Shown here one piece after another: positions 25,985 to 39,499 of a stretch of DNA of 64,000 bases. The stretch is from Bombus terrestris (lineage: Eukaryota; Arthropoda; Insecta; Hymenoptera; Apidae): assembly GCF_910591885.1 (NCBI RefSeq), contig NC_063273.1, positions 9,114,001 through 9,178,000 of the forward strand. The letters run 5' to 3'. The notes beneath the pieces are model-generated. The model made no database searches. It was not told where the DNA came from and was given only the letters and a program-made list of their open reading frames with translations. How positions within the stretch are numbered: position 1 is the first letter of the stretch; every line of letters begins with the position of its first letter. Both the position numbers and the translations under genes were made by a program.

Positions 25985-26410
25985 GTGGACCAGAGTTCAT
26001 GAGTGGGTGGTAGTTTGACGTCCGCGGTGCTCTTCTCTGGGATCTTGTAGTACTCGTAGACGTACGAAGCTGCTGGATCATCGCCGTGGCTCGCGACGGC
26101 CGATACTTGGTGCTGCTGTTGGAGATTGAGCATCGCCGCGGTCGCTACCGAGAGCGGATGCTCGCAGTAGGTCCGCCAGTCGCCCTCCATACCCTGCACC
26201 TGCACCTGCACGGCAGCAACCCTCTTGTGTACTTCTGGATCGGCGCCCTCGGCGCCGCTCTGCAGGGACTGCGCCGCCTGCGCTGCCGCTTCTTCCGCCC
26301 CCAGCTCTTCCTCTTCCTCTGTGTCACGCTGCCCGGCCACGTAGCCCGATTGCTGTTGCTGGGAATTCTCGTCTACACCGCTCGTGTCCTCCTCGCCGCG
26401 GCTTCGTCGT
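25985..26410 (-). CDS. grh: grainyhead transcription factor, N-terminal GRHL-type domain exon
   Basis: Coding exon of 426 bp. The acceptor is GGATTTACAG| at 26411; the first base completes a codon from an upstream exon. It ends TCC AC|GTGAGT, leaving two bases. Of 141 full codons, about residues 6-40 are acidic (EED and a Glu run), with Gln-rich QQQQ at 17-20. Residues 77-96 read DWRTYCEHPLSVATAAMLNL and 116-126 YVYEYYKIPEK. Vertebrate GRHL1/2 have the same two landmarks near their N-terminus (a Trp-x-x-(F/Y)-L-E-N-P-L-T-A-A-T-K-A-M-M block, then YDYYKVP), with matching order and similar spacing, so this is the best evidence for naming the gene. The region is linked to transactivation in that family; DNA binding lies further C-terminal. 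No ATG opens the exon, so translation should begin upstream. The exon is GC-rich compared with the intron around it. Confidence 0.9.
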
Positions 26411-27549
26411 CTGTAAATCCAAAAGTTTGTTTCTTTCTAAAAATTTCGCTCGATGGTAATATGGAACATTTATACATAGAAAGTAAGTCTTTCGGATAAA
26501 CGAAATATAGAATGAAGTTTGAATTTGTTTTATGGGCTTTCCACGTAAATGTTACGTTCGATAGCTCATCCGTATCAATGATAAATCATATAAACTTTTA
26601 TTAGATATTCAAGTCGTTAGAGTTTTCGATAGACTTCCTCGTTGTGTTATTATGAGAAGATTGGTCCGCTTGATGATCGAGTAAAATACGAATTGTACAA
26701 ATTACCAATATTAATAATGTTTCATAATAAAACGAGCTCTTACAGAAGACGACTGATCGTGCTTTTCGACGTCGATTATAAAAACTATGCAACAACAGAA
26801 GCCTGTCATTAACCTCAATTCATTAACGCCATTAGCTAGTAAATTATCGTGCGAAAGGTTCGAACCTCGATTACAATCCTACAAACACACACGATCGTTT
26901 TCTTCGTCCAGCATAGTTCAACGTTAAAGTACCTTTTCCTCGACATCGCAAGCGTCTACATTTTCCACCATCCATGCGAATACCTTTCGCTCGAACATTT
27001 CCGCGTGTCTCCAGTACGTTCAGAAACGTTTGATGGAGTACCTAGACGGTAGCCGAGAAGCGCGGTTAATCCGCGAGAAGTCTCGACAAGGCGATTCTCC
27101 GTGGATTTCCTGGAAGATCTCCTGCCGATGAATTCGCCGTGCAATAAACTGTTAGAAACGAGCGACGGTCTTGCAGCGATTAATCGCCGCTGGTCCGTCG
27201 AATTTATCAATTAACTATAATCGCGATGCGTTAAGACTCGCTGATGATTCCTCAATCTGGCAATGGCCACCAGGACGCGAGGCCACCTTCTCGCCACACA
27301 CGCACGCAGCGATAATTTATCGTTTGTCGCGTCGCGATATCTAATCACCTCTTAGAAGGTTTGCACGCGCGTAAGCTCGACCAACTAGCTGGATATTTGT
27401 CAGCGAGATTGCTTCGTTTCCGGTGGAGACGACGCTCGGTTTTCTGGCTAGGTCGCGATTTAATCAACCGGTCAATTTTTCGCAAGCATGGATGAAGGGT
27501 AGATGGGTAAAAATTGCTTGATATGAGGACGGAGTGAACGGAATATTCA

Positions 27550-28000
27550 ATGCATTTAGATCGGCGTTCAAAGAAAACGGAACACGACGCTGGATGCATA
27601 CGGCTATGTTGCCAAGATGCGAAAGGAAAAACACAGAATCGAAAACATGTAAAAAGAACGGAGGATTGAAAAAGAATTTAAATGTCGAGAATTTAAAGAC
27701 GAGATATGGATCGAAGTAACATAAAAAAGTTTCCAACACGAATCAACGATTGGAACGATACAAGAAACTGAACATCCAAGAAACCGAATTTTGAATCTAT
27801 TTATACGAATAAAAAGCGTGGATCGTAATAACCGACGAAAAATTCACGAAAGATCAGACAGATCAAGCGGTTGATATCCAAATCTTGGCTCCATTTAGAT
27901 TTCTCAGAGCGCTAAAGATGAAAAAAGAAAATAATAAAAAAAAGATACACGACGCCGGATGCACGCAGATGCCTCGAACACGAACGAAGAGACGCAGGAT
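27550..28000. repeat. Decayed duplication, about 365 bp apart
   Basis: ACACGACGCTGGATGCAT at 27582 recurs as ACACGACGCCGGATGCAC at 27947. Weaker agreement lies before it (CATTTAGAT) and after it (GAATCGA versus GGATCGA). Divergence and indels make the limits uncertain. Confidence 0.4.
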
Positions 28001-29150
28001 CGAGAGGAAGGATGAAGGAAGCTCGGAGAAGGGTGAGAAGTAGAGAGGGGCATCTTTATATACATACACGCACGAAGATTAATTATTATAAACCCCTGCC
28101 TTTTGCCTACAGTCATCAATTTATACTCCTCTCGTGGATCCCAATTCCAAACCCAATCCCGAACCCGTGAGCCTCGCGCACGAAATAAAGGCTCATCCTC
28201 TCTAATTTATGCATGTCGAATCAATCTCCCTCTTCCTTTTTTCTTTTCTTTACACTCCCCTTATCCTCCATTTCTTTCCCACCTCTCGTTTCCACCACTT
28301 CGATCCTTTCCTCGTCCCTCTATCTAACTTGGCCGCGTTCTCGATCGCTGCTGTTCGCGCACCTGGGGCCAAACCAGGTCGAACGCGGCGGACCAAGCCA
28401 TCCCGATAATGAGGGGCCCGCGTTATCCTGTGCAAATATTTTCCTCGGCGTCTGTTTGCACAGGCGCGGCGAGGATCGGGCGCGAATACGCGAGATTCGA
28501 TGGATGGGTTGCTTCGCGTTTGAATTATAATGCTCGACAGTCGGGGTAATCAGTTCATTCGTGATCATCTGAGTGGATACTTCTCGGTAGGGAATGGGCA
28601 AACAGAATATCCTGGCTGAACTGCATTTCGTCTTTTGGTCGATGGTTTCGCAAATTGGAAGATTCTCGGTACGAAAGCTGTAGTTTTGATGGGCGATACG
28701 ACGTCGAGCGGTTGACTCGAGTTAGTGAAATATTTGCCAACTTGTCGCATCGTAAATAGATTGCAGATAATTACGTTACTATGATTACGCGCGTTGTAAA
28801 ATTGATCAGCAGTGAACGTGTTGAAAGATAACAAACTCGTGCAGGAACTCCTTTCGCAAGGAAAATTTACTAACATTAGTAAAACGAGAAAGCGACCGTA
28901 ATTATGGTTTCTAAAAGGAGTCTGTAGCGGCAGAGTCAATTGAGTCAATGAAAGATTCGAATCGAGAATGACTCATACTGTTGTGCCTTGGAGTATCAAC
29001 ATTGTTTTGGTTTGCTAGGTTCAAAGGTAAACGAACTCCGGACAAAACATTATCGCGGTTATTTGTAATCGTTAATCGGAGTTACATCCGAACTTTTTAT
29101 AATACCACCTGTCGATACAAATAGACGAACGTGTTCTCTAGGAGGATCAG

Positions 29151-29202
29151 TATAGCGAATCACTATAGCGATCATTATAGCGAGTTATTATAGCGAGTCA
29201 TA
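29151..29202. repeat. Short tandem array of TATAGCGA units
   Basis: The block TATAGCGA followed by TCAT, ATCACTA or GTTAT recurs four times within about 50 bp, with further TAGCGAG text to about 29218. The unit is about 13-16 bp with small variations. Confidence 0.75.
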
Positions 29203-32200
29203 CAGTTGAATAGCGAGCGTAGAGTTGAACAGTAGCATTGAGCGGGCGACGATAACGACCGGTATACACAATCTCTGTATTTGTATTTAAAGTGATTTTA
29301 ATATACACTGACTATTACAATTTTATCACTTGTCTCTTTAATAAACCAGACACGTATAATAATCCACCTCGTCTTTTTACACAACAGCCCACATCCGATA
29401 TTTTGTAACAATGATGCAAACAAATACTTTGCGTGTACAATTTTGTTCCATCATCCAAGGGAGCAACGTTTTCATCCAATTTCCTTCATCCAGCAAAGAT
29501 AATCGAACGTCGATGAACGAATGACGACTATGCAAGACAAATTGTATCACAAGCAGGCGCAACGAGTAGTCTCGGCAAAAAGCGCGTAATCCTTCCTTCC
29601 TCGACGAGTCATATGCTTCTCTCATTCTCTCTAAATTTATTCTCAGCTCGGATCGATCTATTGGCGAGCATCATTCGTCTCGGTTGATCGTTCTTGAGTA
29701 CGAGAGAACGAAGAATAAACGTTGAATGGAAAGGAGTCTCTGGAAGGCATCGTCCGGCCAGTATCCGTGGCTCGCGATCGTCAGAATGCATTATCGTGTT
29801 GTTGCATCCTCGTTCCTGCGCACCTACCTCAACGCGTAAATATTGCAGGTAGGTGGAACGCACCGTGACGAGATAAAGAGGGACACGCCACGCAGAGACG
29901 CGTTTAATATTCCGTAGGAGTGTTGTCCACGCGACCCGAGAACCCACCCTGTTGCTCCCTCGTGTGCATTTCAATAAAGCCGCCTCCGCCCGGGATACAC
30001 GCTCGTTCAACTGAACGTCCAGTTTGCTTGGCGGCTGGTTCTCCACGCATTCTTGTCGCCCTTTCATCTTATATTTCTCTCAGACTTTCACTTCACTGTG
30101 TCTTTGCATATCACGTGTGTTTCTGAATTTGGAAAGAGTTTTGCGCGGCTTGAAAGTAGCGAAAGTGATGGATGTTTGGACGAACAGGATGTCTTGCGAG
30201 TGTAGATCGCATATCGTATTAGATTGGATTTATTATGTGCTTGAATTCACGTGACATCGTTCGATCGATGAAGCAACGTGCTTACGTTTGACAGGGCTTG
30301 ACGTGGTTTGGTAATGTCGAGAAACGGTGACAGAAACGATTCAGACCGACGATCATGTTAGTCTTGGATTGTGTGGAATAGAGCTACAGGTGGTTTGGGA
30401 AATTGTGATGTGTGATGTAACGTTTCGTGAGTTTAGATCGAAGACTTTGTTGGATTTATGTTGGATAGGGTTTGAAGCGGTTTGTAGTGGTTGCTTCCAC
30501 GGTCATTGTTAAGTTTGAAAAAAATATGTGTCAAGTATTTAGCTCTACCGGATACGACTCAAAGTATTTTACATCGTAGATAGGAAGCGATTCTTATGCA
30601 AAAATAATTGCTCGATCATAAAAGTGAGATAAATTAAGTTTCGAAGAAAATGTGGGAATAAAATTCTACAGCGGCAAAACATGTATCGTGGAATAAAACT
30701 TTGTCATCCAAACTATAATTTTCAAGACAAATGACTTTGGATATCTTTTATATAAAATTATTACAATGTGTTAAACCTATCGTAAAAAGTTGGGAAGAAT
30801 AATTTGGGTATGGCAAAAAACACATTGCGATAAAGAAATCATCGTTGTCCGATTTATGTAAGCTGTTGGAACGCTATAGTTGTATACACAACAAGAGAAC
30901 AATAATCGTTTGCTGTTGCATTGAAATTGCACAGCGAGAGACTACTAAAAGATCATCTTATCATAAACAATCGTTAAATCTTCAACCTGAGCGTGACGTC
31001 GAAATGTCACGGTTCAAGAATATCGTAAAGCACTTTTTTACGAGGACAATCTCAGATTCAATATCGCGTTTGAGGTAGCAATTTTAGAATGTCAGAGAAT
31101 GCCTCGAGTTACTGGAAAAATCGTGGGCAGTTAAACGAGCTGTGACAGTGACAGGAAAGGTGTGTTTCTAAGAAAGCCGAGCAACACCCTAGTATTCAAA
31201 GAGAAAATTATCCACCTTATTAACCCATTATCGTCGTTTAGCTTAATTGATTACAATTACGCGTCTCCACGGGTTGGAATTTAACAACCATTAAGAATGT
31301 CGTTTTCTAATGTATTTAATGGTGTGTCTATTCATTGAATTATCCGTAGAAATTCACGCCTGTTTTCTTTTACACCTAATTATCATAAAAGATTGTCTTT
31401 CCTACGTTGTTTTCAATTTATTTCTTTCGGTAACGGTAACGTTCCGATCTCTCTGTTTCTTTAAAAGAAATTTCGTTTCCCTGATTTCTTCGTAGATTAA
31501 GATTTTCATAATTTCTTTATTCGTCGGATGGTTATCTCAAAGAAATAAATAGAAAAACAGGGAAATAGAAACATTAAAAGGAAACTTTCTTACAATTTCG
31601 GAAGGACATAAAAGTGAATATCTCAGTATTTAAATAAATAACGAGTCTCGATTGGTAAACGGAGGTAAAATAGTTTCCCTGTAATATGGCGATAAATCTC
31701 ACGCTCGGAATACTTTCTCTCGATAACAGTTTCACGACTGCAAGGGATTACGGTTCCTACGCTCGCGAGTTTCCAAGCACGAGCAATAATATCAGTCGCG
31801 TAAAAGCGTATCGATTCCAAAAGGAACTCCAGCAACGAGACGACCGTTTTCTCCATTCAATACTTCCTCGATTGTCTTGTAACCTCGATCCATAATCCGA
31901 CGCGGGCCGATCGCTGGTGTTAATAAGATTTATAAAGGAGAAACGGTGAGAAGAATGCCGCGATCCTTTTTACCGATACGTATCTCGATTTAATGTCACC
32001 ATTGCTCGCTCACACGTCCCTGTCGTTCTCGCTTCGGCCGCCAGCCTGGCTGCGGTATGCATACTAATTCTACAAATAAATCTATTTCTACGCGGCTCGA
32101 GGTCGTTGGTGTGAGGTCGAAGGGTGAATAAATTTCCTAGCGTGATTTTCTATGAAAAACAGCCACCATTCTTCCGATAGAATCCCTCGATTCAGGTGGA

Positions 32201-34823
32201 TTATAGCTCTTTTTGCCGAATATAAAACAACATCGAGGACGTCGATGAATGAGAGAATTTGCAGCGCGCGAACCTTCCAAGCGCCAGAGTAATTACATTA
32301 TCGATATAATTACGCCAATCGTATACAATTTCCTCGGCAAAGAAACGTTTCGAAAATTCAAACAATCAATGACGAAAGCTAAACACAGTTCTCGGTTCAC
32401 CAACAAAAACCACATTTCGAACGGCCTTCTTTCTGTAAGTCGGTCGATCGTAGAGGAAACAGGATATCGCGAGGAGTAATCCTCGCTGTTCCAAAGACTC
32501 GCGTGTCTCGTAGATATAAACGTGCCCACGTATTAACTTCTGCCAGATAGAGAGACACTCTGGTTTTTCTGTTTTCGTGGATGCTGGATGCTACCTCCGC
32601 CGGAAGTAACTGGTTACAGGTGGATGCACGAGAGCGAATTTCTTGTTATTCCGAGGAATAACAATGATATACGTAATATATGCTAGTCATATTAAAAAAT
32701 CTAACAGGTTTATAAATACGAATCTTCATTTTTTTTTTTGGACGGGAGAAGGAAAACACAAACTATTTTTTGCAAACCTGTAATAAATCTCACGCGAATA
32801 GCAAAGCGAGTTCGATTATTCAAGGACAGCGGAAAATAGCTGAATCGAAAGTAAAATAGTATTCACAGAGCGATACAGCCAGTTTCAAGCGTGAATTCAT
32901 TACTGCTATTATCTGCTAGCCGACCTCGTCAAGGAACTCGTTCATTTGCCAACATTACGGCGCGCCAACGATCACCAATTCACTGTTATTACTTCTGCAA
33001 TCTAGAAAAAAGACAAAATATCGCTACCGTTTTTCACCAATTCTCTTTGCTTCCTTTTGCACGATCAATCGCGCTACGAATCGTTCATTTGCCTCGGAGC
33101 CAGTGGCGGCCGATCATTTTCCGCACTACTTCATCGTTTTATGCTCCCTGAACACAACAGAAGCTCGAGCCACTTCGTCTCGCTCGATCGATCTTGTTGC
33201 GTTTTCATCGATGGTCCACGGTGATGTTGCAGTATGAAAACGACATAAGAATATGAAGAAAACGATTCTTCGACCGTGACAAGGAACGCGTCTTTGTTCG
33301 TTAAGGTTTGTTTGTCGCAGAGCGAAACGAAGCTTCTGCGATCGATACGTTAAAACACCATTTATCAACTTTCCTCGGAATTAACTGTTATCTTTTGTAG
33401 AATTTAGAATTCGGTTTTTTAGTAATGTAAGTATCCAACAGATTCGAATTCGAAACGAAAGTCGAAGGTAGCGAGAAACTAATATTTCATTCAATTAGAT
33501 GTATTAATTGGTTTATCGGTGGAATGTAAAGAGAGGAAAGATGCGACAGCGCGATTCTTGCACGACAACTATGCGAAGCACGCTGTCACAAACGTTGTTC
33601 TCGTTTTCATCCAGCAGATTTTTACGTGGGCAGACACGCGAGAGCGGAGATTTACGAGGCCATTGTTCGTTTGTTACGCAGAAGTAGCAAAGAACGCGAA
33701 ATTCCGCGTTACCTGGAGAAGATTTAATTGTACGATTAATTGCACGCGTTCTCGCTGGTTTTAAAGCATGCAAGATTCTAGGAACGAATTGTAATCGACT
33801 GTGCGATGGAAAAGTGCGAGAAATAGCCTTCGCGAGTTCAGCCAACTCCGCTGCGTTCTTTCGACCATTTTACGCACAATCGTAATTTCCTAAAAAACAT
33901 ATCAAGTTCGAACAGAACGCGAACATAAATTTGTATTGTCCTCCATGATCTTCTGCCTCAACTTTATGTTAGATATCTTCTTCAAACGTTACAAATCTCT
34001 GTCTTGTACAATGAAAACGAGGATCAGGATATAAAAGTTCGAATATCGCAGCGAGGTTCATCGAACGTTGATCAAACGTAAAAAGCAACTTCTACTTTAC
34101 CGTTTCTTCTTCTAAAACTATTAAAAATCCGTCGCGCTGCATTTTACATTCTCCATTCTCCGTTCTTTATTTTCTACGATCACAGACTCTCCTCAACCCT
34201 CGATGCGAAAACAACCCCGTCCCGGTAATAGGTTCGTCAGTGGCGTTCGACATGCTCGTAAAACTTTCGCCGTGAAGCTTCACCGTGAAAATCGGTTTCC
34301 TCTATCGGCCAGAGTGACGTCGGGCGAAAGGAAGGGTTAACAGAGACACGGGGGTAGAAAGGTGTCGCGCGTTGACTTTGATGGATCGAAGATCCCTCTA
34401 CCCCCGTTTTTGTTCGCTCTCCACCATCGGTATTTGTTCTTTCTTTCACCACGGATAAAACGGCGTATCTGACAGGTTACTCTCTCACGGTGTATAGTAA
34501 CGTCTTCTGCGCTCGCGAGAACACGCACCGGCAGTTTCGGTCCACACTCGCGCCACTTAGAGCCGCGAACTGTGCAGCTGCAATGACTCGTCGCGGAGGA
34601 AACTGGATCTCGCAACTTCCAACACAGCTCTTGTAATAAAGCGTTGAAATTTCACTTTTCTTCGATGCGTAGGGTTCGCGTGTTACTTTTGAGAGGCTCA
34701 AGGTTTGCATGCGCCCTTCAAAAGGCTGTGGCTGATGAATGTTAGATATTTGAGATTATAGAGCTTTGCAGGATGAACGCCAGATATTTGATATTTTTAA
34801 ATGTTTGATATTTATCGAATAGA

Positions 34824-34840
34824 GGAGAGAGAGAGAGAGA
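34824..34840. repeat. (GA)n microsatellite
   Basis: A short GA dinucleotide run followed by an A run in the upstream grh intron. Confidence 0.9.
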
Positions 34841-36639
34841 AAAAAGATGTTGTTTAAAGAATGAGGTTTGTTCGATGACGAGTTTAAGTAGTGTTATTGC
34901 GCTTAGAATTGAAGAGTAGGGAAAATCGCGTTGTAGAAGAACATAATACGAGTTTGCAGCTTAAATTCCGCACAGAATTCGAAATTGTATACCGAACAGA
35001 AATAAATGTAATGTATACCTATCCATAAGATAGGGAGAGGTGATTAGCTTGGAAACCTTGGAAAGGGTCATGCGTGTTTGTGGATCTAATTTTTCAAAAG
35101 TTAATTCCACGTTTATTAAATTGTAACATAATATATTCGTTCCATCTTCTTCGTTGATAATGGACGTAAAATAGGACGACTTTATATCACGATACGATAT
35201 ATTTTACATACGTAACAAATTTTGATTCAGCTTACGGCTAGAACAATAATAATTATCGTATCTTCGGCAAAAATCATTCTTTTCATTAAATTCAAACTAA
35301 GCTTCGCCAAGGGATTTACCGAGAAATTTTCGCTATAAATTAGCCAGATGATCGGCCAGTCTGAATCCCTGCTCGTCACGCAACGCTCGACAAACTGAAC
35401 GATAGTCTCGCGATCTATCCCATAGTAGCGGACGAAAAACGCGAACAAAACGCCTGCATATGTGCGTAGGACGTAGACAGAGGCTGGTCGACGATCCGGC
35501 TGTTGCACAGGCGCAACGAATTCAGTAATACGATCGCGGCAACGAAATATCAATAACCGTAAGATAATACCGCGGTGTAACGCGAATATCGGTGCACCGC
35601 GACGCGTGGTACTCATAATTTCGTCTTGACCGATGAAAATGGCCGGACGATCGCGAATATCTCGCAAATGTTCGTCTATCAGCCATTTCGAATTCGACTT
35701 GTGTCGATTCTGAAGTCTAAAAATAATTATGCAAACTGTGCTGTACACGTATTGTATAATAATGATCATTGTGTAAGGTGAATGAATGTTCTCATAGCAA
35801 AAGGACGCTAGAGATTATGTTCTGTTGTTGGTAAAGAATTTTCGTTTGTAAAAAGACGAAGATACTTCAACCTCTTGCGGTAAGAATCGCATTCCTCCGT
35901 ATAAACTAACGTCTCTTTGGTTTGACGATGAGTGGTGCAACCTCCTCTGTATCTGCTTGATGAGCGATTGTTTTAGAGTAGTAAATCTCGACGTAGGCAG
36001 CGATGCAACAGCCGAAGGGCGGGCTCTGTCTCTCAGGAAGCGTTGAAAAGATTACAGAGTTTTCTACCTGGAGCATTCACTCGGATGGTATTATCGATAT
36101 ATTAATGTCCTTTCTTATTATTCGAACATTGTTGCTAATGTAGTATATGTTTCTTCGTGCAACGTATACTTGTCTCATTTGCAAAACATTTATCCAAGTA
36201 CTTGAGTACCGAACAGTGTTACAAGCTATGTTTTATATATCAACATCATCTTATCTCTCATATATGCAATTCTAATAAGGTGAGAGTTATACTTCCAGGA
36301 AGAAAGCAGTAGAAATTAAAATTGGAATCTCGAGGAATTTACATTTTATTCTCGTTCTTCGGCAAAGCAGGATTTAATAATAAATTGTAGATAATTGGAT
36401 AGATTAATTTTCAAGGAATAAAAATTCCCAGAAAATATTCTTAGAACCACGCAAATCCGTATCTAACATTCTTACTGTTCTAATAATCAAATTTTCGTGC
36501 ATTATCCAATTATCTTCTGCACATAATATCCAGTTTCCAAGAAAAAATATTTCACGGCAAAGATTCCGTCAATCACAGAACCTGATGATTCGTCGTTTGC
36601 TAACAATCAAATTTTCAGACACCATTCGATCACCATCTA

Positions 36640-37165
36640 ATGTACTGCAATTTTCAAGTAACCAGCTATTGCAAAAATCTTCTTAGAAATACGTTCATCA
36701 ATCTTCCTCTTCCAACTCAACAACGACAATTACAACAAATCTCTCGGAACCACATTTGCCAACTTCAAACATTTTCCCTTTTCCAAATCCAACAACAATT
36801 GCAGAAGCTTCTTGGAACCATATTTACCAATTTCTAACATTTTTTCTCTCGCAAACCCACCGACGAAAATTGCAAAATTCTCTCAGAACCACATTTAGCT
36901 ATTTTCAACATTGTTCCAAGAAACATCACAAACAGGGACAATTACGAAGGTTTCTCAGAACAACGTTTATCAATTTACAACATCGTTTCTCTTGCAAATG
37001 CAACAACGAGAATTACAAAAATCCTTCGGAACCACATCTGCCAGTTTCAATCATTTTTCCAGTTCCAAATCCAACAACGACAATCACGAAAGCCTGTCGA
37101 AATCGTATTATACCAATTTCGAATATTTTTCTGCTCGCAAACATTCTTGCAAACGTAACAACGAC
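36640..37165. repeat. Degenerate minisatellite, period about 70 bp
   Basis: At least six diverged tandem units. The anchor (CTCGGAACCACATTTGCCA or similar) starts near 36743, 36811, 36882, 36954, 37025 and 37095, giving spacings of 68-72 bp. Each is followed by AACTTCAAACATTTT, then TTCCAAATCCAACAACGA and a TTGCAGAA-like block. A further weak unit lies near 36682. The array gives ORFs of about 150 and 97 codons in two frames, with repeated SNIFPFPNPTT-like text. These are by-products of a stop-poor repeat, as the period is not a multiple of three. Confidence 0.75.
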
Positions 37166-39499
37166 GCTCCACAGATACACCAAAGCGTGTTTAAAAGTGA
37201 CTAGAAATGCAGCACTCTAGTTCACTCGGACTTTTCCTGCGGATATCGGATTAGGTAATGCGCGGAGGTGCACAATACAGGCCGTTATCTATCCTTTCAG
37301 CGTAGCTTGCTATCTGGCTCTCGTTTCAAGCTCTCTTTTTTCCTCCTTTATTCGCATATCTCGAAAAGGGTACGGACGTAGCTACCCAGCGTGACTGGCG
37401 ATAGGATAAGCGTCACCCTGTACTTCCTACGCCGTTTGAAAATTAACTGGACAGGATGAGAACAATTAGCGTTGGCTTCGCGTAATCGCCAAGAACGCGA
37501 CAAGATAAAGTGGACGACTGCCAGCTAACGGAACGACGAGTTTCGTGGTCGATTTTTCTTTTTTCCGTTTACCATCGCTCGATAGGTTAAATTGCAAAAA
37601 ATCTAAGTGGCGAGTTATTTCGTGGGAAGATCGTGAGTCCTTTTGTGGGGGATCGAAGAGGAGAGAGGTCGGTCGTTGAGCCGCGGAGATTGGAACGGAG
37701 GATCGGCATACTCGGTATCTAGCAGTTGCCCAGGTTAATTACAGGTAGTAATGAGAGATTAATCTGAATGCGAAAATGGAAACACGAATTAATCGGCTGA
37801 GGAGATTTGGCCGGCTTGTGCGCCGTGTATTTAGAATTTATGGGGGAATCGTAAACGCGAGTTAGGGGATTTCCCTGTGGGATTCAATTATCGAAGATCT
37901 GGTCGCGCCAAATGCCACCCGGCTTCTTCTCTTTCTTTTCCAAGAACCTTGGCATCTGTGTTTAAGTGTTCGTCAGTTGACTCGAAATTGATAGAAAAAG
38001 CGAGGATCTTCTAAGAAGAAAATAGAGGACTCGGTATTAATATGTATATAGTAACTTCAGGTTTCGAAGTAATCGTATCGAGTATCTTGCGGTTCTTGAT
38101 GTATTCTGTCAGCGAAATATAATAGGTATCCGTGAATTGATTGGAAAATAATAAAAGAAAGAGCAGAATCGATATGAAAATAACGAGATTAAAAGTCGGA
38201 AATTATAATGCATTGAATCATTATTATGTTAATATATCAATTTGGAATTTCAGACCAATCACGCTAAGTGACTTATTATACCTCCTTTTCATTACTCCGC
38301 TAGATTATTGGAATTTATATATAAATGTCTATTATCTGAATAGAAATTAGTAGAAAACGAAAACCAGAACGGTTAATTTCCTGTTAATATATGCTAACTC
38401 CGGAGCTCCGAATAGTCGTAAAAAGGAGCAGCCAGCGTGATTGTCCGATTAACCGATTATCCAAGTGGCCCAAGCTACCGGCGGCGGATCAATTAACCCG
38501 TATAACGCAGGGTCGAATCTGCCTCGTACGATGAATCGATGCGTCCTCCGTGATAACGCGCAAAAACTATTTTATAATACTCGGCCGATCGTCTCAATGG
38601 AGCTATCATTACAGAAACAAGAATCTCCACTTAACTCAATTTACCAGGAATACGATCGACAACGAGGAATATAGCCACGGAGAGACCTCCGATCGTATTG
38701 ATTCAATTACATCGATATATCTCGAGCGGACTTAGCGCGGTGTACCAAACGAAAGAATAGAGTCGTGGAAATCGAAGTTTGATCGCGATGTTAATACCCA
38801 AGCTGGCTGATAAATGTACGCGATTGCGAACATCGCGTCCTGACGAGCGAGAGATAAACACAGTCTTCTTTCTTGTGGAAAAATAGAATATTTCGAGCGA
38901 GGAACGAGTTCCTTTTTGCTGCGTGCCTCCGCTAAATGTTATGCAAATCGGTCACGTGAGGCATTCATAGTCGATCCATTATGTCGCCGGTGACGTTTTC
39001 ATCTAACGTTTGCGGTGTCCGCTCTTTCGTGCAACTAAATTCATATTTTTCGTGAAATTTTACGCGTATAGGACTTTTTGAGGCAATAATTTAAAGTAAC
39101 ATTAACGAATCGACGCGTTATGAGATATAGAATCGCGTTTCACTCGTGTTCTCCGCGGTGTTACAAAATGAAGCGTTCTAGAGGTACCCCGTTTAGTTAG
39201 TCAAAGAGGAAGCTTTAGAATACGCATGCGGTAGCGTATTTTTCCAGTCAAGCTGACTCATGTTCTTGCGGTCTCGGTGACAATTTAGTTTCAGCTATTA
39301 CAATCGATCTTCGGTCGATGGGAAATCTTTTATACGTAAAAGCGAAGGAATTGGCGAGACAAGAACAATGTCGATCATTTGCGTTATACCCAAAAAAAAT
39401 ATTTCTAAAAATACGTCATTTCTATTCAGAAGTACGTACGTTCGAACAATTTTCGATTATCCAGAAGGAAAGTGACGATAACAAAGACATGAAGGGGTA

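Noticed and set aside
26086..26499. 137-codon + strand ORF opposite the grh N-terminal exon
   Set aside because: It is the shadow of the minus-strand coding exon, which has good splice sites and family homology.
33518..33541. TGGAATGTAAAGA, matching the first 13 bases of miR-1
   Set aside because: The match breaks after the seed and following bases, and no complementary arm lies within 100 bp, so no hairpin precursor is possible. Taken as chance.
36756..37220. 154- and 97-codon ORFs with repeated peptide text
   Set aside because: They follow from the 70-bp minisatellite. The period is not a multiple of three and no homology is recognised.
29845..37749. CAGGTAG heptamers (about 29846 and 37743) as Zelda-type early-activation sites
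   Set aside because: Several such heptamers are expected by chance in 64 kb counting both strands, and there is no clustering.
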